Assembly: GCA_002687715.1 (NCBI GenBank)
Contig: NZBC01000100.1
Location: forward strand, 1-57,012
Origin: Planctomycetota bacterium
GTDB lineage: Bacteria; Planctomycetota; GCA-002687715
Direction of reading: 5' to 3'
Length of the DNA: 57,012 nt
The position numbers and the translations under genes were made by a program. The notes under the pieces were generated by a model. It ran no database searches and had not been told where the DNA came from. It worked only from the letters and a program-made list of their open reading frames with translations. This document shows positions 8,939 to 21,376 of the stretch, in pieces; the first letter of the stretch is position 1; each line of letters starts with the position of its first letter.

Positions 8939-9544
8939 ATGACCCAGGCGCAAGATCCAGATCCTGCAACGAGTCACCTCGCACGGAGTCTGCGTCGCGG
9001 CAACCAGGCCCGATTCGGCGATCTCTATGAGCGCCTGGGGCCGGCCATCTATGCCTGGGCGTGTGTTCGCGTACCCGGCGTTCTGCGTTCGCGTATCGAT
9101 CCCGAAGACGTCGTGCAGGAGGTGTGGGTTCGCGCGCACGAACGCTTCTCGACCTTCGATCCCGAGCGCGGGACGTTTCGTGGCTGGACGTTCGGGATCG
9201 CATCTCACGTCGTACTCAAGGCCATGCGTCGGTTGCGAGAACGATCGGTCTCGCAAGGATCACAGGAGAGCATCTTCGACTTGGACGACATGCCCGAGGA
9301 GGCGACGAGTTTCAGCCGCCGCGTGGCGCGGGACGACGTGCTGAGACGGTTCGTCGAGCGCCTCGAAGCTCTGGACGAGGACGAGCGGCGACTGATCCTC
9401 CATCGGGGGTTGGAAGGACGCCCGCTCCCCGAGGTGGCGGCTCTGGTGGGCATCGAACCGGAGGCGGCGAAGAAGCGATGGCAACGACTCCGCGACAAGC
9501 TGACGCTCCCCGGCAGCCCGCTTGACGTACTGATCGATGAGTGA
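8939..9544 (+). CDS. ECF-type RNA polymerase sigma factor
   Basis: A 201-residue sigma-70 family factor. Region 2 spans about residues 20-105, with the core-binding and -10 recognition helix DPEDVVQEVWVRAHERF and the usual RGWTFGIASHVV. Region 4 spans about 140-190 and is a helix-turn-helix (LPEVAALVGIEPEAAKKR). ATG at 8939 is chosen; GTG at 8930 and TTG at 8927 are possible in-frame alternatives. The kinase gene follows after 21 nt. ECF factors linked to Ser/Thr kinases are known in Planctomycetota, so the kinase, not a classical anti-sigma factor, probably controls its activity (inference). Regulon unknown. Confidence 0.88.
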   Translation: MTQAQDPDPATSHLARSLRRGNQARFGDLYERLGPAIYAWACVRVPGVLRSRIDPEDVVQEVWVRAHERFSTFDPERGTFRGWTFGIASHVVLKAMRRLRERSVSQGSQESIFDLDDMPEEATSFSRRVARDDVLRRFVERLEALDEDERRLILHRGLEGRPLPEVAALVGIEPEAAKKRWQRLRDKLTLPGSPLDVLIDE

Positions 9545-9565
9545 GTCTCGACGGAGCACCACGGC

Positions 9566-12361
9566 GTGACTCTCCCCGCAGATCACGCCGACCAGAAGGC
9601 GCTCGATTTCCTGACCGTGTTCCTCGCCGATCGCGAAGCAGGGGAGGTGCGGTCGTTGGCCAGCTATCTCGAGGAGTTCTCGGGGTGTGAGGACGTCGTG
9701 GCCCGGGAGTGGCTCGGAGGCCAGGACGGGTCCATGTGGAGTGCCGGCGGCGGTTCGGAGCCAGCGGTCCCGTCTGGTGAAGGCGGGAGCACGGCGCGGC
9801 GGATCGGGCCCTATGAGCTCCTCGAGGAGCTGGGGCGCGGCGGGCAGGCCGTCGTGTACCTCGCTCGGGATCCGCGTCTCGGACGCAAGGTCGCGTTGAA
9901 GGTCCTGTCCTCACGGATGGGGCCAGCGGCGGATGAACTCGTGGCGCGGTTTCGCCGCGAAGCCGAGGTCACGGCGCGGCTGGATCACCCTGCGATCTGC
10001 CCCATCTTCGATACTGGTGTGCATGACGGCACCGCGTGGATCGCGATGCGCCACGTCGAAGGCGAGACGCTCGCGCGGGCGCTTGCCGGTGCGCGCGTCG
10101 ATGCTCCGACGCGCGGGGAAGATACGAGTGGTCCGACGACCCGGGCCGAGCTGCGGCTCGTGCTCGAGGTGCTCGAGGAGGCCGCGCGCGCGCTTCACTC
10201 CGCGCACGAAGCGGGGGTCGTGCATCGTGACATCAAGCCGGCGAACTTCATGATCGGCCTGGACGGGCGGCCGGTCATTCTGGACTTCGGTCTGGCTCAC
10301 GAGGACAGCGGCGATCTTCCAGCCCTCACGCGAACGGGCGAGGTGTTCGGTACGCCTGCGTACATGGCGCCCGAACAGATCGCGGCGGATCACGGTGCCA
10401 TCGATCGCCGGACCGATATCTGGTCGCTCGGCGTCACTCTTCACGAGTGCTTGACCTTGCAGCGCCCCTTCGCCGCTCCAACTCGCGAAGGCCTGTACCG
10501 AAGCATCCTCACCGAGGACCCCGTGCCGCCGTCGCGCGTCAACCCTGCTGTCGATCCGGACCTCGACGTCGTGGTCGCGACCGCGCTCGACAAGGATCCC
10601 CTCCGTCGCTACCGCACGGCCGCCGATTTCGCCGAAGACCTGCGCCGGGTTCGGGAGCTCGAGCCGATCCTCGCGCGGCCCGCGGGGTCCTGGACCCGAT
10701 TCCGACGCTGGACGCAGCGCAACACCGCGCTCGCGGGCGCGCTGCTCATGACGTTCGTGGTCCTGGTCGCGGGTCTCGTGACGAGTCTCTTCCTCCTGGA
10801 AGACAGGAACGTCGCGCTGGAGGAGTTCGGGCGTCTGGCCGACGGTGCGAAGGCCAAGCGTCTCCTCGAGCGCTCGGATCGGCTCTGGCCCCGGCGACCG
10901 GAGCTCATCCCGAAGATGAATGAGTGGCTCGTCGATGCCCGAGCGGCAGCAGGCCGCCTCGCCATCCACGAGAAGATGCTGGCGGAACTCCGTGACCGCG
11001 CTCTTCCCTACTCCGCCGAGAACCGAGCGCTCGACGAGGCCAGGCGTCTTGCGCTGCATCCCCGTCTCCATTTGCACCTGGAGTGGTTGTACGCTGCCGG
11101 AAAGAAGATCGATCGTCAGATCAAATCCGCATCTGCGTTTCGACGGATCGCGTTGGGTGTGGAGCGGCGCCAATTGGCGAAGAAGATCGTGGAGTGCGAG
11201 AGCGACTCCCGGTTTCATGAGCGTCACACGTGGGAGTTCGCGTTACCACTCGACGACTACATGCACGGAGCGGTGACCGAGACGGTCGCGAATCTGAAGC
11301 GGATCGGGGAGCTCATTCCGCAGATGGAGGAGCGGCGGGAGTTCGCTCGCTCCGTCACGCGGCGGACACTCGTCGAAGCGAAGGTGCTTTGGGATCGCTG
11401 TCTGAACGACCTCGCCGCGGACGTGCGGTTCGAGAACGCGAACCTGCGGCCACAGATCGGGCTCATCCCCTTGGGCAGGAACGAGGATTCCGGATTCTGG
11501 GAGTTCTGGCACGTGGGCAGCGGGGACCGACCAGAGTGGAAGGGAAAGCCCATGGCGGGCCGCGCCAAGATGCGCAAGGGTGCCGGTCTCGTGTTCGTTC
11601 TCCTGCCCGCCGGTCCCATCATGGTCGGGGCGCAGTCCCAGGATCCGAAGCTGCCCCATTTCGACCGCAACGCGTTGCACATCGAGCGCGTCCGGGAATG
11701 GGACCTGCCTCCGTTCTTCATCTCCAAGTACGAGGTAACCCAGGACCAGTGGCTTCGTCTCTCGGGTCGGAATCCGTCGCAGACCGCGTTCAAGGACCGG
11801 GTGAAGATCGGGGTCCCCAGCGCTTCGGGCACCCGACGGTCCCTCCGTCTCGGACAGCCGGTTCCGCTGTCCCTTCATCCCGTGGAGATGGTGAACTGGT
11901 TCGAGGCCGATCAGCTCTTCCGGCGCTTCGGCCTCGACTTGCCTGGTGAATGGCAGTGGGAGTACGCCGCACGCGGCGGCCGGGAAACGCCGTGGTGGAC
12001 TGGAGAAGACCGGGCGTCGTTGGCGAAGGCGGAGAACCTCTCCGACCAGAGTAGCCGGGAGGCAAAGCCGGTGCCTAATCGGGAGTACGAGGCGTGGGAC
12101 GACGGCTACGCGGGCGCCGCCCCGGTGGGGCGCCTCCGGCCGAACCCGTTCGGTTTGTACGACATGCTCGGCAACGTGCGTGAGTGGTGTCGTGACACGG
12201 GAGGGCGCCAGACCGTGTACCGCATGTACCGGGGCGGTGCTTTCAGCGCTGGGGCGTTCGACGCGCGCGTGTCGCGCCGCGCCAGCAACGCCCCGGAAGT
12301 GAGGAATCCACATTGCGGGGCGCGGCCGGTGCGGGCGTTGGATGCTCCATTAGAACGCTAG
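9566..12361 (+). CDS. Transmembrane Ser/Thr protein kinase with C-terminal FGE/SUMF1-type domain
   Basis: A 931-residue fusion starting at GTG with GGAG nine nt upstream. Kinase domain about 80-365: Gly loop LGRGGQAVVY, Lys112 in ALKV, HRDIKPAN at 220-227, DFG at 240-242, APE at 268-270. All catalytic residues are present. One transmembrane helix lies at about 388-411, then a helical region, then a formylglycine-generating-enzyme (SUMF1) fold at about 672-927 (FVLLPAGPIMVGA, HPVEMVNWFEA, LPGEWQWEYAARGG, LYDMLGNVREWCRD, CGARPVR). The copper-binding cysteine pair of true FGE is not evident, so this domain is probably a sensor or binding module. It is encoded with the ECF sigma factor. Confidence 0.9.
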   Translation: MTLPADHADQKALDFLTVFLADREAGEVRSLASYLEEFSGCEDVVAREWLGGQDGSMWSAGGGSEPAVPSGEGGSTARRIGPYELLEELGRGGQAVVYLARDPRLGRKVALKVLSSRMGPAADELVARFRREAEVTARLDHPAICPIFDTGVHDGTAWIAMRHVEGETLARALAGARVDAPTRGEDTSGPTTRAELRLVLEVLEEAARALHSAHEAGVVHRDIKPANFMIGLDGRPVILDFGLAHEDSGDLPALTRTGEVFGTPAYMAPEQIAADHGAIDRRTDIWSLGVTLHECLTLQRPFAAPTREGLYRSILTEDPVPPSRVNPAVDPDLDVVVATALDKDPLRRYRTAADFAEDLRRVRELEPILARPAGSWTRFRRWTQRNTALAGALLMTFVVLVAGLVTSLFLLEDRNVALEEFGRLADGAKAKRLLERSDRLWPRRPELIPKMNEWLVDARAAAGRLAIHEKMLAELRDRALPYSAENRALDEARRLALHPRLHLHLEWLYAAGKKIDRQIKSASAFRRIALGVERRQLAKKIVECESDSRFHERHTWEFALPLDDYMHGAVTETVANLKRIGELIPQMEERREFARSVTRRTLVEAKVLWDRCLNDLAADVRFENANLRPQIGLIPLGRNEDSGFWEFWHVGSGDRPEWKGKPMAGRAKMRKGAGLVFVLLPAGPIMVGAQSQDPKLPHFDRNALHIERVREWDLPPFFISKYEVTQDQWLRLSGRNPSQTAFKDRVKIGVPSASGTRRSLRLGQPVPLSLHPVEMVNWFEADQLFRRFGLDLPGEWQWEYAARGGRETPWWTGEDRASLAKAENLSDQSSREAKPVPNREYEAWDDGYAGAAPVGRLRPNPFGLYDMLGNVREWCRDTGGRQTVYRMYRGGAFSAGAFDARVSRRASNAPEVRNPHCGARPVRALDAPLER

Positions 12362-14793
12362 TACGCCGTCCATTCGTAGCCGCCCCCGAGCGTAAGGCTC
12401 GGCAGGAACTGGATGCCCTGTAGGCCGGGCGCGAGGGTGCCGGCCGGTCCAAAGGCGTAGAGCATGTCCGTCGAACTGGACGGGATGCCCGAGGCGCCGG
12501 CCGTGAACGACGTGGCGCCCGGATCCGTCGCGCCGCCCGCGCCTCCGGGGCTGATGCCCAGGAGCATGTTGCCCGAGCCGGGCGTGATCCCGGTGAGCCC
12601 GCCGAGGTGGATGCCGCCCGTCGCATCGTCGAACTCGACGAAGAAGCTGACCCCGGTGCCGAGCGCGCCACCGTAGTAGGGGAGCGGGGCGCCGGGCTGG
12701 CCGAAGTTGATGCGGACGACGTCACTTGTCGGGGCGCTCACGTTGATGAGCGGTTGGCCTTGCGGGTTGAGGTCGGCCCACGCACCCGCCATGGCGAGGC
12801 CGTTGGCCGCGGCCAGGACCGTCGGACTCCACGCAGTGCTCCCCTCGCCCATCGTGACCCGGCCATTCGAACTCACATAGAGCCGGTCGTAGGTCGTTCC
12901 GAAGAGACTGAGGGAGGGTGGGCCGCACAATCCGCTGGCGGCCAGATCGATCTCCGCGAAGCTATCGTCTCCGATCGGACCGGGGAGGGAGCTGGTGGCC
13001 ACGGTGTCGAGCTGGCAGGCCTGGCTGAGCGATATCGAGTCGGGATGGCCAGGGTCGATGACGAACATCTGGATCGATGCAGTGGAAGGGACCGGAGTGC
13101 CCGTGTAGGGGGCGGAGAAGTTGGAGAAGTTCGTGAACAGCGCCGGTACGTTGCCGCCGTTCAGGAAGAACAGCCCGCCGAGGAGGTTCAGGTTGAGGGT
13201 CTGACCGCCCGGGGTCGAAGCTCCGCCGTTCGCGAGCGGGACCACGCCCCCGAGTGAGATCCCGGCGTCCCAGGGCAGGGAGTTGGTGCTCCTGAAGTTG
13301 ATCATGCCCTGTCCGCCGGTACAGGCTGTCGTCACCGCCGGGGAGCAGCCGTCGCTGTGATTCCCGTCGAGGTCCACGCTCGAGGTGAAGCTGTTCAGCT
13401 CCCACTGGGGGGCCTGGCCTACGACCGAGTAGTGGACGACGCCGTTCCAGACCCGAGGGGTGAACGCGGCGCCGAAGGGGTAGGCGTTGCCGGTGCCTTC
13501 GTCCACGGTGACGACCCCGTTCGACGCGGCGGGAGCGCCGATCGTGGTGCCGTTCGTGTAGGCGACGTTGGCCGTGTTGGTGCTCGCGGTGGCGTAGAAA
13601 CCCTGCACCCCGCCCGGCGGGATGACCGCGAACGGGGCGGTGACTGCGGCTCCGAACTCGACCGCGGTCAGGGTTCCCTGCGGCCGTGTGACCACGGGGG
13701 TGCTGCTGACCAATGTCCAGGCCGCGGCGTTCGTCTCCTGGCCGACGAACGTGCCGCCGCCATTCACGGTCCAGACCTCCACGGTCTCGGCTATTCCGCC
13801 GTTGCCCATGAAGTTCTGTTCGAAGCTCGTGATGGTGACGGGCGCAGTGCCGTTGTTGTGAACATCGAACATGTTCCCTCGTTGACCGTTGCCGGCGGCG
13901 AGGGTGGTGAGCAGACAGTGCCCGGAGGGCTGCACTGCCTGGGTGTCGAAGGTGGTGAGGCAGTCGACGCTGGGGTCGTAGATCCCGTTTCCATCATCGA
14001 TGATCACGGAGTACGTTCCGGGCGCGAACTGGTCCGCGAGTTTCGACCCTGGTTCGCTCTCGGACGGGTTGCCGTCATCGTTGGATGGAATCTCGAGATC
14101 GCTCGACGTGAGCACGCCGTTCTCGTCGGCTTGCACCCAGGATGCGGAGCCGGGAGCGCGAGCCGGAATCGGCTGGCCCGGCGCGACGGGACCGGAGACG
14201 ACGTGGCACGGGAGGGCCTCGCCCGGAAGGAGACCGGTCGCCTTGAGCTCGCCGTTTCTGGGATCCACCTGGATGTCACACGTCGGCGGGGTCCAGTTGA
14301 CGCAGAGTGCGTCGATGGCGAACGCGTTGCCGGCGGGACGCCGACGTCCCCGCCGCCGATATTCATCCACCACGACGTAGTAGTAGCCGGGGGCCAGGCA
14401 GCAGGTGAGCCGATGTCCTCGGGTCGCCCAGCCGCAGAGTCGGATGGGCGCGGCACAGGAGTACGTGAAGAGACCGAGCTCGAGCCGAAGCCCGGAGCCC
14501 GCAGCGGGGAACACTCGAATCGTGACGTTCTGAGGCCCGACGCCGCCCACGATGAGGCAGTACCACACGTCCTCACGGAGGTCGCCCGTCGGGTTCCCGC
14601 AGTTGTTGTGCGCTGACGGGTCATCGCCGCAGTTGTTGGACCACCGCGCGGTTCGAGTCACCGTGCCCGCGATTGGCGGGGCATTGCAGTAGAGCAGGCT
14701 CGCAGTAGCGCAGGTATCATTGACGGGTTGGGCGGCGGACGAGGTGATGATGGTCAGCACGACCAGGAACGCGAAGTTCAATCGGGGAATCAT
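12358..14793 (-). CDS. Large secreted multi-domain surface protein
   Basis: An 811-residue secreted protein. ATG at 14793 is preceded by AAAGGAG and starts a signal peptide (MIPRLNFAFLVVLTIITSSA). Residues 25-150 are cysteine-containing and beta-rich, resembling bacterial pre-peptidase C-type domains (VNDTCATASLL, EDVWYCL, YYYVVVDEY). Around 320-470 lies a module beginning GQRGNMFDV and ending YPFGAAFTPRVWNGVVHYSV that recurs twice in the protein at 53225-55318. The C-terminal 300 residues are beta-rich (YVSSNGRVTMG, GTGVSFFVEFDD). No enzyme motif. Its stop overlaps the kinase stop: both genes end within the palindrome CTAG. Confidence 0.8.
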   Translation of the reverse strand: MIPRLNFAFLVVLTIITSSAAQPVNDTCATASLLYCNAPPIAGTVTRTARWSNNCGDDPSAHNNCGNPTGDLREDVWYCLIVGGVGPQNVTIRVFPAAGSGLRLELGLFTYSCAAPIRLCGWATRGHRLTCCLAPGYYYVVVDEYRRRGRRRPAGNAFAIDALCVNWTPPTCDIQVDPRNGELKATGLLPGEALPCHVVSGPVAPGQPIPARAPGSASWVQADENGVLTSSDLEIPSNDDGNPSESEPGSKLADQFAPGTYSVIIDDGNGIYDPSVDCLTTFDTQAVQPSGHCLLTTLAAGNGQRGNMFDVHNNGTAPVTITSFEQNFMGNGGIAETVEVWTVNGGGTFVGQETNAAAWTLVSSTPVVTRPQGTLTAVEFGAAVTAPFAVIPPGGVQGFYATASTNTANVAYTNGTTIGAPAASNGVVTVDEGTGNAYPFGAAFTPRVWNGVVHYSVVGQAPQWELNSFTSSVDLDGNHSDGCSPAVTTACTGGQGMINFRSTNSLPWDAGISLGGVVPLANGGASTPGGQTLNLNLLGGLFFLNGGNVPALFTNFSNFSAPYTGTPVPSTASIQMFVIDPGHPDSISLSQACQLDTVATSSLPGPIGDDSFAEIDLAASGLCGPPSLSLFGTTYDRLYVSSNGRVTMGEGSTAWSPTVLAAANGLAMAGAWADLNPQGQPLINVSAPTSDVVRINFGQPGAPLPYYGGALGTGVSFFVEFDDATGGIHLGGLTGITPGSGNMLLGISPGGAGGATDPGATSFTAGASGIPSSSTDMLYAFGPAGTLAPGLQGIQFLPSLTLGGGYEWTAY

Positions 14794-14928
14794 GGAAGCT
14801 CCTTTTCTGGCTGGGGAACCCAGGGCAGAGGTGCTTCCCACGCGATCCCCCGACGGGGACAAAGAAATGCCGTTCGCGAAGACGAGCCGCCGCCGACCCC
14901 GGCGTCTCCGTCGCGATCTCGCATGGGG

Positions 14929-14934
14929 TACGAT
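14929..14934 (+). promoter_or_regulatory. Possible -10 box TACGAT
   Basis: TACGAT, 65 nt before the ATG of the oxidoreductase gene in the divergent gap 14794-14999. It is one of several TAyGAT boxes near starts. No good -35 is recognised. Confidence 0.25.
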
Positions 14935-14999
14935 CGCCGGCGGCGTATCGTCTGGCTGGTTTGAAACGGTCCCGGCGAGCGTCCTCAGGAGAACCGTAA

Positions 15000-19649
<4,650 letters not shown>

Positions 19650-19683
19650 CGCTCTGGCGTGCCGAGCTTGTTGACTCTGCCCG

Positions 19684-20115
19684 CTAACCGTCGCGGCTGC
19701 TTCCGGGCAGCACCTCGGTCCAGTTGTCGTGTTCCTTGTCGATCGGCTTGTCGGCGACGTCGTCGAGGCCGCGCTTCATCGCCATCCGTTTGTGCCCTGG
19801 CTCCTGCGCGTAGCCGGGGTAGCGGAGGCCGAGGACCCACAGCTTCTCCTCGAAGTGCTCCGGGAACTGGGTGTGTCGATCCCAGGCGGCGAGAGCGACC
19901 CACTCGCCGTCTTCGTAGGCGACGAGTTCACTGAGGACCATGTGCGTCGCGGCGCTGAGGTCGGCTCCTCGGAGGTCGCAACCTCGCAAGTCGACGTGGA
20001 CGAGATCCGCGCCGCGGAGGCTGGCCTCCCGGAGATCCGATCCGTGCAGGTCGTTGCCATTCTCGACGATCTCGTCGAGTTTCTTGCCGCGGAGATCCTG
20101 TCCTCGGAGATCCAT
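19684..20115 (-). CDS. Pentapeptide-repeat protein
   Basis: A 143-residue protein. Residues 1-55 are a run of pentapeptide repeats (DLRGQ, DLHGSDLREASLRGADL, DLRGCDLRGADLSAAT) expected to form a short right-handed beta helix. The remaining 85 residues form a different charged domain (EEKLWVLGLRYPGYAQEP) that I do not recognise. AGGAGG lies five nt before the ATG. There is no signal peptide. It converges with the oxidoreductase gene, 34 nt between stops. Short pentapeptide proteins have diverse roles, and the sequence does not favour one. Confidence 0.8.
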   Translation of the reverse strand: MDLRGQDLRGKKLDEIVENGNDLHGSDLREASLRGADLVHVDLRGCDLRGADLSAATHMVLSELVAYEDGEWVALAAWDRHTQFPEHFEEKLWVLGLRYPGYAQEPGHKRMAMKRGLDDVADKPIDKEHDNWTEVLPGSSRDG

Positions 20116-20279
20116 GAGCGCCTCCTGGCTGAGAGCACGATGCCGGACCGATCAAGCGCCCAGGCCACTTTCGCCAGCGTACACCATCGGTCGGTGATGT
20201 CAGTCAGAACCTCATCGTGGGTCCGAAAACGCGTCTCGGGACATCGGTACGCGGATGTTCCGGGCCGCCGGTGTCCGGC

Positions 20280-21314
20280 TCAGTAGAAGGCGAGCTGCAG
20301 CCCGTTGCTGGTGATGAAACCGACTGGCGAGGCCAGATCGGCCACCACGGCCTGGAGGTACAGGCTCTGGCCCGCGAGCGACGGGATCCACGGGATTGGC
20401 GCTGGGTAGACGGCGACCGCGCCGGAGGTGAAGACCGGTCCCAACGGCGAGAACCCATTGTTCACCAGCGCGAGGAGCGTCAGAGGGTCGAGGTAGAGGG
20501 TGCAACCGCCGAGTGACGAACCAGGGTTCGGCGCGAGCGCCGCGAAGATCCACGTGAGCTGCCCGGCCTGGCCCGACGTCACGTCGAGGGTGAAGAGGGT
20601 GTTCCCGATCGTGGGCGGCATGGTCGCGGAGAGCAGCGGCAGGATGCCGTTGCAGGGGTTGCCATAGGAGACGGCCTGCAACACGCCGGGCTGGAGCTTG
20701 AACGAGATCTTGAGGCCGTTGGTGGCCCTGCGCGTCGGGAGTCCGGCCTGGTACACGCTGGTGTTGAAGAGCTGGAAGGGCTCCGCGTTGGAGCGGTGCA
20801 TGGTCGCCGCGCCCACCGGGTTGGCCATGGTCACGTAGAACCCGACGTCATCGACCCCGTTCCAGGAGAATCCTGTCCCGCTGGACGCGGCGAACCCCAT
20901 TGGCGACCAGACGTTCGCCGTGAACGACCACGTGAAGCCCGCCATCACCGACGAATCCCAGATCACCGTCAGATCGAGGAAGCTACCCGTGAACGCCGTC
21001 GCACCGCCGGTGATGTACGGAAACGAGAAGTTCCCCCCGGGCGGAAGAGACGGCGGCAGGTGGCCAAGCGCGATCTGGACGTTGGGTGCCGACCAGGTGC
21101 CCGAGGTGCAGGGAGCAAAGCAGATGTCCTCGACGAAACGGTTGGCGGGGTCCATGTACGACCCCGGAATCCGGAGCACGTAGGTGCTCGCCGGCAGGGC
21201 CCAGGGCGCTCCGGCACACGGCCCGACGGCTGGCAGGTCGTCCGGGATCTGCACCTTGTTCTGAGCCGGCGCGAGGACGCCGAGGAGGAGGATCAGGATA
21301 TACGAGTGTCTCAT
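20280..21314 (-). CDS. Secreted beta-rich protein with recurrent C-terminal module
   Basis: A 344-residue protein with a signal peptide (MRHSYILILLLGVLAPAQ). The main part (about 20-215) is beta-rich with SFPYITGG and GFYVTMANPVG segments and has no known catalytic motif. The last 110 residues (LGGCTLYLDPLTLLAL... AGQSLYLQAVVADLASPVGF... SNGLQLAFY) follow a pattern also visible at the C termini of the secreted proteins at 34042, 35466 and 44354, so this is probably a shared surface or sorting module (inference). It lies 62 nt downstream of the five-gene HSP90-like operon on the same strand but is probably functionally separate. Confidence 0.75.
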   Translation of the reverse strand: MRHSYILILLLGVLAPAQNKVQIPDDLPAVGPCAGAPWALPASTYVLRIPGSYMDPANRFVEDICFAPCTSGTWSAPNVQIALGHLPPSLPPGGNFSFPYITGGATAFTGSFLDLTVIWDSSVMAGFTWSFTANVWSPMGFAASSGTGFSWNGVDDVGFYVTMANPVGAATMHRSNAEPFQLFNTSVYQAGLPTRRATNGLKISFKLQPGVLQAVSYGNPCNGILPLLSATMPPTIGNTLFTLDVTSGQAGQLTWIFAALAPNPGSSLGGCTLYLDPLTLLALVNNGFSPLGPVFTSGAVAVYPAPIPWIPSLAGQSLYLQAVVADLASPVGFITSNGLQLAFY

Positions 21315-21376
21315 GCAAGACCCCCGACACTGTACCGACGCGAATGGGCTTTCGCCTCATCGGAGCGCGCGGCGGC

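Noticed and set aside
9566..12361. Calling the C-terminal domain a working formylglycine-generating enzyme
   Set aside because: The fold motifs are present, but the active-site cysteine pair of true FGE is not visible and no sulfatase gene lies nearby.
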